From assembly GCA_018262395.1 (NCBI GenBank), contig JAGSYM010000080.1, forward strand, positions 1-5,912: 5,912 nt of DNA, given 5' to 3'. The stretch comes from Nitrospirota bacterium. Its GTDB lineage: Bacteria; Nitrospirota; Thermodesulfovibrionia; Thermodesulfovibrionales; SM23-35. Under the pieces are notes generated by a model that worked only from the letters and a program-made list of their open reading frames with translations, had not been told where the DNA came from and ran no database searches. Below are positions 1 to 4,928 of this stretch, one piece after another. The first letter of the stretch is position 1, and the number at the start of each line of letters is the position of its first letter. A program made the translations under genes and the position numbers.

Positions 1-48
1 ATGTATTTATGATTTGAATCTCAGAAACTGAAACACTGATATCTATGA

Positions 49-297
49 TCATTTCTTTTCCATAACCGCTTTCTCAATATCCTCCAAGGTTGGTTCTGCG
101 CCAAGTAATCTGTCATCTACGGCTATATTGGGCGGCTTAATGGTATCCCCCCTGTGGCCAAAACCGAGGAAACCTGAATACACTATTTCTACTTCTACAT
201 CATCGGGATATTTTTCTTTGACTCTCCCGGCCAAAGCACAGAGATTGGTTCACCGTTTTCCGGGAGGGCGGTTGGAATAAATCTTGATTTTAATCAT
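49..297 (-). CDS. Thioredoxin-fold selenoprotein with in-frame UGA (possibly SaoT)
   Basis: I read this as an 82-residue redox protein with selenocysteine at codon 16. The ATG at 295-297 lies just behind the arsR stop and has a consensus ribosome site. From it the frame reads MIKIKIYSNRPPGKR, then TGA (250-252), then TNLCALAGRVKEKYP and on to a TGA stop at 49-51. The layout is that of a small thioredoxin fold: strand beta1 (residues 2-7), a redox loop with U16 and C20 (UxxxC), helix, strand (VEVEIVYSG), a PPNIAV segment carrying the expected cis-proline before the next strand, and a C-terminal helix (TLEDIEKAV). A conventional gene finder would start at the internal TTG (codon 22), which has no ribosome site and loses beta1 and the active site. 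The ArsR-linked, GFLGFGHRG-containing small protein recalls SaoT of the proposed SAO organometal neighbourhoods. That name is from memory and unconfirmed. The alternative is a Cys-to-stop nonsense mutation. Confidence 0.8.
223..252 (-). promoter_or_regulatory. Sec UGA codon with candidate bacterial SECIS hairpin
   Basis: The UGA is at 250-252. Five bases downstream (minus strand) a 5-bp stem can form, UCUCU (240-244) with GGAGA (223-227), enclosing a 12-base loop GUGCUUUGGCCG. Bacterial SECIS elements lie directly 3' of the UGA and carry a G/GU-containing apical loop, so the position fits. The stem is short and the structure is inferred by eye, so the hairpin is much weaker evidence than the protein architecture. 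Confidence 0.4.
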
Positions 298-304
298 GGT
301 GCTT

Positions 305-311
305 CACCTCC
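305..311 (-). promoter_or_regulatory. Shine-Dalgarno site that fixes the selenoprotein start
   Basis: On the minus strand GGAGGTG (305-311) begins right after the first base-triplet of the arsR stop region and sits 7 bases before the ATG at 297. It is a near-perfect anti-16S match with good spacing. It supports initiation at 297, upstream of the in-frame TGA, rather than at the internal TTG at 234, which has no such site. The arsR stop (312-314) abuts it, so translational coupling is likely. Confidence 0.85.
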
Positions 312-653
312 TCATCTTCTTCGCTCTCCGGGATATACTCCCTTCTTTGTGACAGGACAGCACGCCGGTCTTGGAAGTGTGTCATAGTAATCCTTATTGA
401 GGAGTTCCAGGAGGTCAGGGATGAGCGCATTCACGAGAAAGTAGCACCTGAGCCTTCCGTCAATATAGAAGTCGATGATTCCAAAGTGTCTGAGCAGCGA
501 AAGATGTTGGGATATATTGGGCTGACGCAATGACAGAAATTCCTCAAAGTCACTCACGCACTTGACCCCCTTCACAAGCTCCTCAAGGATTCTGATTCTG
601 ACCGGGTGGGCTATAACCTTCAAAAGCTCCACTTTTTGTCCTAAAGAAAGCAT
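312..653 (-). CDS. ArsR/SmtB-family metal(loid)-type transcriptional repressor
   Basis: A 113-aa winged-helix repressor of normal ArsR/SmtB length. The N-terminal helices contain the family signature LLKVIAHPVRIRILEEL (10-26). The recognition region is RQPNISQHLSLLRHFGII (43-60), followed by the beta-wing DGRLRCYFL (65-73). Cysteines are at 32 (VKCVSD, close to the position of the ArsR alpha3 metal-site cysteines), 70, and a vicinal pair 98-99 (RPACCPV) in the C-terminal tail. A soft-metal, arsenic or organometal inducer is plausible but not shown. The start ATG (651-653) has GGGAGGT a few bases upstream. The gene is first in an operon with the selenoprotein (14-bp gap) and its promoter overlaps palindromic half-sites, so it is probably self-regulating. 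I see no truncation. Confidence 0.93.
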   Translation of the reverse strand: MLSLGQKVELLKVIAHPVRIRILEELVKGVKCVSDFEEFLSLRQPNISQHLSLLRHFGIIDFYIDGRLRCYFLVNALIPDLLELLNKDYYDTLPRPACCPVTKKGVYPGERRR

Positions 654-670
654 TTATACCTCCCACTTTA

Positions 671-716
671 ATATATTCTTATTATTGAATATATCAGCAT
701 TGGAATATATTTTCAA
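671..716 (-). promoter_or_regulatory. arsR promoter with overlapping operator half-sites
   Basis: On the minus strand a -35 TTGAAA (711-716) is followed, after 17 bases, by a -10 TATATT (688-693). Overlapping it is a perfect inverted repeat, ATATATTC (671-678) and GAATATAT (687-694), separated by 8 bases. A further GAATATAT occurs at 703-710 inside the spacer. Half-sites start at 671, 687 and 703. AT-rich imperfect dyads over the -10 are typical of ArsR/SmtB operators, so autorepression is the likely role. Confidence 0.75.
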
Positions 717-719
717 TAG

Positions 720-1016
720 AACAACCTAAGAAAAGCAGAGGCACGGGAAGATGATATGTCACATTGCATGAAAGTGGCCGAAAAGGCTATCGAGATAAGC
801 GGGCAGACAGAATAATGCTCAACACGGAATTTGTTAGCAGGGAAGCCTTATTCCATGATCTCGGTAAAGCAATAATTCTCGACTTAGAATATGGCTGCTC
901 GATGGCGAAATTGGCAGAGATATCCGACTCCTCCTATCGAACACTGACATTACGGAGAAACATATCCGGGGAAGACTAAAAGAGGAAGAACTTCTCGATG
1001 GCAGAACAGACTTCTG
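720..1016 (+). pseudogene. Decayed HD-domain phosphohydrolase
   Basis: The relics are found in three different plus-strand frames. Frame one (720-815) reads ...LRKAEAREDDMSHCMKVAEKAIEIS before a TAA at 813-815, like the first helix of HD-domain proteins with its metal-binding histidine. Frame two (from about 815) gives LNTEFVSREALFHDLGKA, carrying the HD dyad, and continues to EISDSSYR near 940. Frame three (from about 949) gives ITEKHIRGRLKEEELLDG, resembling the ERHIGxGLTxEE region of the small HD family often annotated TIGR00295. The order matches an intact HD protein, so at least two frameshifts and a stop have accumulated, and much of the middle may be missing. A 71-aa ORF at 764-979 is only the middle fragment with an out-of-frame N-terminus. 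No ribosome site was seen. It ends against the convergent minus-strand gene. Confidence 0.72.
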
Positions 1017-1805
1017 TCAGATGATAAGAAGTTTCATTATCACTTTTTCAGCTGTTTGAAAGGCAAATTCTTCAAAATATTGAATAATAGCTTCTTCAGA
1101 AAAAGAGACTGAACCATCTGCTTCGAGATAATTCTTGCTCAAAACACATTCAAGCTGCTCGTCCCCTTCATTCCATGGCATATTGAGAATAGACTCGATA
1201 TCCTGGCCTGACTTCACATATCTGATCGGGAGAAAAAGTTCTATATCGAACTTCTTCATAAATGACTGGTAGGCATCCAGAGATACCTTAATCTGGTTCA
1301 CTTTGAGCTTCCCATTGTGAGATTCTCTCTCCCCGCCAATGATCATAGTGCTATGAATTTTTTTAGCAAGGGGGACGCGCATTGCATGAAAATAGAAATG
1401 GCATCCGACACAGTGAGAATAAAAACCGAATTTTTTCATGAAATGTGTCGTGTACCTGCCGCACAACTTCCACCAGAATTTAGGCGATCCTATGATAACC
1501 GGATCAAAAAGCCTGATATTATCCCTTTGTAATCTGTCTCTTAGTACCTGTATCTTCTCGAAGGGGGTCGTCCAGTTGCCATATTCGGTACCGGTATATG
1601 CTACTGTCGGCAGAACCGCCGTGATCGTGCGAAGTTCACAGGCTCGGAGAACTGCTGCGATGCTGTCTCTCCCCGCAATCTCCGCTACAGCAAGGTTTTC
1701 AGTCTCCCTCATCTCACGAATTGCTGAAGGTGGGAGCATCCACTCAGGAAAATTGCTGATCAAATCAGGCTTGCTTACAAGTATTTCAAGAAGTTTCTCA
1801 TCCAT
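1017..1805 (-). CDS. PP-loop ATP-pyrophosphatase (alpha-hydrolase)-like protein
   Basis: A 262-aa protein that looks like a divergent member of the adenine-nucleotide alpha-hydrolase/PP-loop superfamily (QueC, TtcA, PAPS reductase and relatives), which adenylate a substrate before amination or thiolation. The N-terminal segment VAEIAGRDSIAAVLRA (40-55) matches a PP-loop (normally SGGxDS) with AGRDS at 44-48. It follows a beta-strand and precedes a helix. A CxxC-His cluster, CVGCHFYFH (132-140), could bind zinc or iron-sulphur, and IIGGERESHNGK (155-166) recalls the late nucleotide-binding loop of these enzymes. It starts only 6 bases after the ApgM-like gene and in the same frame, so the two are surely cotranscribed and perhaps coupled. 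No strong ribosome site is visible. The substrate is unknown. Superfamily assignment is fairly secure, and function is not. Confidence 0.82.
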   Translation of the reverse strand: MDEKLLEILVSKPDLISNFPEWMLPPSAIREMRETENLAVAEIAGRDSIAAVLRACELRTITAVLPTVAYTGTEYGNWTTPFEKIQVLRDRLQRDNIRLFDPVIIGSPKFWWKLCGRYTTHFMKKFGFYSHCVGCHFYFHAMRVPLAKKIHSTMIIGGERESHNGKLKVNQIKVSLDAYQSFMKKFDIELFLPIRYVKSGQDIESILNMPWNEGDEQLECVLSKNYLEADGSVSFSEEAIIQYFEEFAFQTAEKVIMKLLII

Positions 1806-1811
1806 ACTATT

Positions 1812-3110
1812 TCACAATTTCAAAGGCCTGTAATTACCCGGGTAATACGGCTGATCAACCGGGGTGTCCATAAGACCCTGCATTTTTGCCCGGTCGAGAA
1901 AGTTGAGGATCATATGCATCAATTCCTTTCCCTTTATGATACCGAGTGACCCTTGGGCACAGGCTATTTCATTAAAATAGCCAACCTCATCTCTTCTCAC
2001 ATACTTGCCAACCATGGTGAGAGGCACTGTTTCACCTGTATGTATCATACTGCCGGAACTTGCTGTTGAATGGTCTGCACTCACAACCAGCAGAATTTGA
2101 CTGTCAGGTATTATTTCATTGACAGCAACAGACATCGCACGGTCAACGGCTTCAATCACCTCTTTTTTAAACCAGGGATTTTTTGTATGGCCTGCTTCAT
2201 CAGGCATCTTTGTATGGACATGGACAAAATCATAATCGCGTGCATCCCTTGCATAACGTAAACGGTATTTCAGATCTTCCTCTATGTTTCCCGTATCTTT
2301 CACTTTTACTACATCCATCCCCAGTTCTTTACAGAGTCCCCAATAAATAGCGCCTGAAGAGATCGACAGGCCTCTCAAACCCCATTTCTCATTGAAAGAT
2401 TCCAACTGATTATATTTGCCTGGTCTCTGCGTAACAAGTGCATTTACCGACGGCTGGTTATGTGACATACGATTCTTGTTTACAGGATGTTCAGAAAGCA
2501 TGTGATTGCACCAGACAAGATATTTATTCAACGCATCTGAAGTATTTTTTGAAGATGTAAGAATGTTTTTCTGGAATGTCGGCACGACTGCAAGAACCGG
2601 TTTGCCCTCATAGATAGGATCTGAATCAGTTATCTTATCCGAAACCTCGCCATCTAAAATGATAAAGCCATCAATACCGTTCGAGGTGATAAGTCGGATT
2701 GTTATTCCATCTGATTCAAATAATTCTATTGTTTTCTTAAGCGTTTCTGATTCCTCGTGTGAAATTTCGGGTCTTCCCCATCTGAGAAAAAGATTGCCAT
2801 CCCTGTTTTCAACACAGCACAGGTGACATAGTATAGCCACGTTATTATCTTTTAACGGTATCCCCTTCCCTTTAGCCTCAATATAGCCTCTTCCCGGAAA
2901 GTCTTCTCTTTCATACCCGAAGATGATAAAGTGAGCTGTCTCACTTGACATAGGAATGCCCTGCATCACCGTGTGATATAAGCCGTTCATACCTAATGAT
3001 GCAAGATGATCTAAATGAGGCGTATAGGCAGCATAAAGGGGTGTTTTACCCGAAAAACACTCCAGGCCTCTGTCTCCGATTCCATCCAGGATCACTAAAA
3101 TGCAGCGCAT
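1812..3110 (-). CDS. ApgM-type cofactor-independent phosphoglycerate mutase-like protein
   Basis: A 432-aa alkaline-phosphatase-superfamily protein of the archaeal-type 2,3-bisphosphoglycerate-independent phosphoglycerate mutase family, about the usual length. It opens with the metal-binding strand CILVILDGIGD (3-13; Asp9). GKTPLYAAYTPHLDHLASLG follows. The catalytic-serine segment is PMSSETAHFIIFGY (53-66), where typical ApgM has GSDxAHL..LGY, making Ser56 the likely phosphoserine. GRGYIEAKGKG (73-83) corresponds to the conserved GRGPFEA. The second metal cluster shows HVHTKMPDEAGH (297-308; Asp304, His308), SADHST (344-349; Asp346, His347) and HTGETVPLTM (357-366). All metal ligands seem present. 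The changes GSD to SSE and the lack of the usual glycolytic context leave room for a different phosphonate or phosphosugar mutase. The ATG has no Shine-Dalgarno site. It is first in an operon with the PP-loop gene. Confidence 0.88.
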   Translation of the reverse strand: MRCILVILDGIGDRGLECFSGKTPLYAAYTPHLDHLASLGMNGLYHTVMQGIPMSSETAHFIIFGYEREDFPGRGYIEAKGKGIPLKDNNVAILCHLCCVENRDGNLFLRWGRPEISHEESETLKKTIELFESDGITIRLITSNGIDGFIILDGEVSDKITDSDPIYEGKPVLAVVPTFQKNILTSSKNTSDALNKYLVWCNHMLSEHPVNKNRMSHNQPSVNALVTQRPGKYNQLESFNEKWGLRGLSISSGAIYWGLCKELGMDVVKVKDTGNIEEDLKYRLRYARDARDYDFVHVHTKMPDEAGHTKNPWFKKEVIEAVDRAMSVAVNEIIPDSQILLVVSADHSTASSGSMIHTGETVPLTMVGKYVRRDEVGYFNEIACAQGSLGIIKGKELMHMILNFLDRAKMQGLMDTPVDQPYYPGNYRPLKL

Positions 3111-3115
3111 ATATT

Positions 3116-3137
3116 TTTATACCACATACTATGTCAA
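3116..3137 (-). promoter_or_regulatory. Candidate apgM-like gene promoter, leaderless
   Basis: On the minus strand an extended -10 TGGTATAAA (hexamer at 3116-3121) ends 5 bases before the ATG at 3108-3110. A TTGACA is present at 3132-3137 but only 10 bases from that hexamer. At normal spacing it would point to ATATAT overlapping the start codon. Either reading puts the transcription start at or near the ATG, consistent with the missing ribosome site. Confidence 0.45.
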
Positions 3138-3177
3138 TTGCACTAATAGATATGCCCTATGTATTCTGATACTTTTA

Positions 3178-3220
3178 TTGACAATACTTATTTGACAACA
3201 ATTTATTGAGAACAAATAAT
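3178..3220 (+). promoter_or_regulatory. Candidate promoter of PHP gene, leaderless
   Basis: Two TTGACA hexamers occur at 3178-3183 and 3192-3197, within a TTGACAA direct repeat. The second is 17 bases from AATAAT (3215-3220, five of six to consensus), which ends 6 bases before the ATG at 3227. The predicted transcript would begin at the start codon. The first hexamer has only a weak -10 (ATTTAT, 3201-3206) at 17-base spacing. Confidence 0.5.
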
Positions 3221-3226
3221 ATACGT

Positions 3227-3817
3227 ATGAGAATAGACATGCACGTTCATACCCGTTTTTCTCCGTGCAGTATAATTCGAGTGCGGCAACTTTTAAAAAA
3301 AATTCAGGAGGCCGGTATAGATGGAGTTTGTATTACCGACCACGATACAACTGGTTCACGTTCTTTACTGCAAAGCATCTCTCATTCGTCTGGCCTGAGC
3401 ATCATCGTCGGGCTTGAATACACAACGATTCAGGGCGATTTTCTCATTTTTGGCCCTGTTGAACATATCCCTCAGGGAATGGATGCGAAAACACTTCTCA
3501 CATGGACAAAAGAACTGCGTGGCGTGGCCATTCCCGCTCATCCGTTTCGCAGCAGCAGGCCGGCTGATCCACAAATTCTTCCTCTTTTTGATATCATCGA
3601 GGTGCTGAACGGCAGAAACCAAAACTATGAGAATGAACTCTGTATGAATTGGATTAATACTAATGGGAGCAGCAAAAAATGCATTGGTGGAAGTGATGCT
3701 CATACGCTTGATGAAATAGGCCGGATAGTTACCGTATTTGAGAGGGATATTTATTCTTCCGACGACCTCATTCGCGAACTTCGGGATGGGAACTATACTA
3801 TCCAGCAGAGATATTAG
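3227..3817 (+). CDS. PHP-domain metal-dependent phosphoesterase
   Basis: A 196-aa protein of the polymerase-and-histidinol-phosphatase (PHP) superfamily, which hydrolyses phosphoesters with two or three bound metals. The conserved blocks come in order: MRIDMHVHTRFSP (1-13; His6, His8), ITDHDTTG (36-43; Asp38, His39), VGLEYTT (61-67; Glu64), PAHPFR (103-108; His105) and GGSDAH (154-159; Asp157, His159). It is shorter than the YciV/TrpH-type nucleotidases (about 280 aa) and has no polymerase or other fused domain. An in-frame TTG at 3206 would add 7 residues. I chose the ATG because PHP proteins typically begin MRIDLHVHT and because neither start has a ribosome site. It is divergent from the ApgM-like gene and convergent with the small gene ending at 3839. 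The substrate cannot be read from sequence. Confidence 0.92.
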   Translation: MRIDMHVHTRFSPCSIIRVRQLLKKIQEAGIDGVCITDHDTTGSRSLLQSISHSSGLSIIVGLEYTTIQGDFLIFGPVEHIPQGMDAKTLLTWTKELRGVAIPAHPFRSSRPADPQILPLFDIIEVLNGRNQNYENELCMNWINTNGSSKKCIGGSDAHTLDEIGRIVTVFERDIYSSDDLIRELRDGNYTIQQRY

Positions 3818-3838
3818 CAGGCACTGAATGATCTTTGC

Positions 3839-4219
3839 TTATTTTTTATTGTACTTAATGGTTATTTCGTAATCGATGCTTGCGTGCTCAGAGGCAGGGG
3901 GGATCACACTTCCATGACAATTCAGTTTTCCCTTTGCGGATTTCTTTTGATGTTTGATCATATTAATAATCACAGAAGTAAGGTCAAAACCACCGTCAAC
4001 ACAGTCTTTTTTCATACAATCCATATTGAAATAGGCATGATGTGTGGGCCAGAAATTAATTGTTCGTGACATCAGAACCGGATTAACTGCCTTCTGATAG
4101 TAGGTCATATGAACAACAATATCTGAAACTTCGGGAAAGCGTTCAGAAATCAATCCAGATTCAAGCTTCCTCTGTTTGTTTCGTTCCATTCTTTCCAGGT
4201 AATTCTGTTTATGAGCCAT
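3839..4219 (-). CDS. Conserved-looking hypothetical protein downstream of csp
   Basis: A 126-aa protein that I do not recognise as a named family. The N-terminus is basic and helical (MAHKQNYLERMERNKQRKL). A mixed alpha/beta body follows, with SDIVVHMTYYQK, NFWPTHHAYFNMDCMKKDCVDGGFDL (a CxxxxC pair near residues 67-72) and a C-terminal strand pattern (ASIDYEITIKYNKK). No signal peptide or membrane segment is seen. I chose the ATG at 4217-4219, preceded by GAGGGTGAG. An in-frame ATG at 4268-4270 would add 17 residues, but they are encoded by the perfect hairpin at 4237-4267, better read as a terminator or leader structure. It follows csp on the same strand (58-bp gap) and may be co-expressed in the cold by readthrough. 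It reads as a real gene from its composition and ribosome site. Confidence 0.75.
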   Translation of the reverse strand: MAHKQNYLERMERNKQRKLESGLISERFPEVSDIVVHMTYYQKAVNPVLMSRTINFWPTHHAYFNMDCMKKDCVDGGFDLTSVIINMIKHQKKSAKGKLNCHGSVIPPASEHASIDYEITIKYNKK

Positions 4220-4236
4220 CTCACCCTCAAAATGCA

Positions 4237-4267
4237 GAAGTCCCCCTTTGTAGTTCAGGGGGACTTC
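4237..4267 (-). terminator. Hairpin after csp, partial terminator
   Basis: A perfect 10-bp stem, GAAGTCCCCC (4237-4246) with GGGGGACTTC (4258-4267), has an 11-base loop. It begins 9 bases past the csp stop codon. On the minus strand it is followed only by TGCATTTTG, a weak U-run, so it is probably a leaky terminator or an mRNA 3' stabiliser controlling the downstream gene at 4219. Confidence 0.65.
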
Positions 4268-4276
4268 CATCGTCTA

Positions 4277-4477
4277 TTAATGTTTAACTACATTAATTGC
4301 CTTGAGACCTTTTGGACCATTCTCGTTATCGAAGGTGACTAAGTCACCTTCAGCAAGGGATTTAAATCCACTTCCCTGAATAGAAGAATGGTGGACAAAA
4401 ATATCAGTACCGTCGTCTCTTGTGATAAAGCCGAATCCTTTAGAGTCATTAAACCACTTTACTTTGCCTTGAGCCAT
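4277..4477 (-). CDS. Cold-shock-domain protein (CspA family)
   Basis: A 66-aa single-domain RNA/ssDNA chaperone of exactly typical length. It has the full CSD signature: [15 protein letters not shown] (4-18, RNP1 KGFGFI), DIFVHHSSI (25-33, RNP2) and the C-terminal [21 protein letters not shown] (43-63). Such proteins melt RNA secondary structure and can act as transcription antiterminators. The start has an ideal ribosome site (AAGGAGGT, 4485-4492) 7 bases upstream. A strong intrinsic terminator lies about 50 bases upstream on the same strand, and another hairpin follows the stop codon, so both flanks carry structures of the type this protein is known to melt. I cannot tell which numbered csp paralogue it is. 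Confidence 0.97.
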   Translation of the reverse strand: MAQGKVKWFNDSKGFGFITRDDGTDIFVHHSSIQGSGFKSLAEGDLVTFDNENGPKGLKAINVVKH

Positions 4478-4527
4478 TGCTTTTACCTCCTTACGTATAA
4501 ATTAAAATCGCAGAATGAGCAATAAAA

Positions 4528-4559
4528 AAGGCCACAAAGCTAAAAGTCTTTGTGGCCTT
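4528..4559 (-). terminator. Intrinsic terminator in the csp leader
   Basis: A perfect 12-bp stem, AAGGCCACAAAG (4528-4539) with CTTTGTGGCCTT (4548-4559), has an 8-base loop. On the minus strand the stem runs directly into TTTTTTATT, a classical U-tract. On the plus strand no T-run follows, so it works leftward, toward csp. It either ends a short RNA started around 4585-4620 or is an attenuator in the csp 5' leader. Confidence 0.88.
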
Positions 4560-4594
4560 AATAATACAAAAACTTCTGGACTTCGTCTATAGAA

Positions 4595-4620
4595 TGACAT
4601 ATATCATCATATTATGTCAA
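4595..4620 (-). promoter_or_regulatory. Candidate csp promoter with palindromic operator
   Basis: On the minus strand a perfect -35 hexamer TTGACA (4615-4620) overlaps an inverted repeat: TGACATA (4595-4601) and TATGTCA (4613-4619), 11 bases apart. No ideal -10 stands at 17 bases. TATAGA lies 23 bases away. The promoter call rests mainly on the -35, on the palindrome and on the lack of any other plausible promoter between the upstream repeat and csp. Confidence 0.4.
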
Positions 4621-4691
4621 CATCTTGATGCTCATAATTCCAAAAAATGGGTCCATTCGTAAAAAAGTTGAAAAGCATCTAAGGAGAAGAA

Positions 4692-4801
4692 TGTCTGGAT
4701 TCCCGCCTTCGCGGGAATGACGAAAACAAGCATTTAAGAATGTCATTCCCCGACTTGCTTGCCCGCCGTTCTTTTGGAGGGATCGGGGAATCCAGGATGT
4801 C
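4692..4801. repeat. Two head-to-head copies of an interspersed palindromic repeat
   Basis: Copy A (4695-4721) starts CTGGATTCCC and ends GGGAATGAC, with an internal hairpin TTCCCGC (4700-4706) to GCGGGAA (4711-4717). Copy B (4742-4795) is inverted: GTCATTCCC at its left end, GGGAATCCAG at its right end, and an internal 9-bp pairing ATTCCCCGA (4745-4753) to TCGGGGAAT (4783-4791). The whole pair can fold on itself. This CTGGATTCCCG...CGGGAATGAC element is a common intergenic repeat in many environmental bacteria, recognisable when translated as HSREGGNP. Copy B has a longer insert than copy A. I see no transposase or clear target duplication. Confidence 0.85.
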
Positions 4802-4833
4802 TTCAACTTAAATATGAAAGACAAAAAAATAAA

Positions 4834-4861
4834 TTGACAAACTATTTTTTTCAGCTATCAT
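4834..4861 (+). promoter_or_regulatory. Promoter of the short ORF at 4929
   Basis: A perfect -35 TTGACA (4834-4839) lies 16 bases from TATCAT (4856-4861). The predicted start near 4868 gives a leader of about 60 bases that contains small inverted repeats, ATTAC/GTAAT (4886-4898) and AGATAA/TTATCT (4864-4869, 4898-4903), before the strong ribosome site at 4911-4922. Confidence 0.6.
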
Positions 4862-4928
4862 TTAGATAAACTATCGATATAGAAGATTACATAGTAATTA
4901 TCTATAATTCTGAAAGGAGGTGAAGACA

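Noticed and set aside
49..234. 61-aa ORF from an internal TTG as a stand-alone gene
   Set aside because: It has no ribosome site, lacks the first strand and redox loop of its fold, and the frame continues upstream through TGA to a well-supported ATG.
764..979. 71-aa plus-strand ORF as an intact gene
   Set aside because: Its N-terminus is out of frame with the HD homology. Only the middle part matches, and the flanking HD motifs are in other frames.
1438..1833. 131-aa plus-strand ORF
   Set aside because: It lies opposite the PP-loop gene, shows no recognisable motifs and has no ribosome site. It is a shadow frame.
3206..3226. TTG at 3206 as the start of the PHP gene
   Set aside because: It has no ribosome site, and the added residues precede the point where PHP proteins normally start. 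The ATG at 3227 fits the family and the -10 spacing.
4237..4270. Upstream ATG at 4270 for the protein ending at 3839
   Set aside because: The 17 extra residues would be encoded by a perfect terminator-like hairpin, while the ATG at 4219 has a nearby purine-rich ribosome site.
4612..4824. 70-aa minus-strand ORF containing HSREGGNPDI
   Set aside because: That string is the usual spurious translation of the interspersed repeat. The frame also overlaps the csp promoter palindrome.
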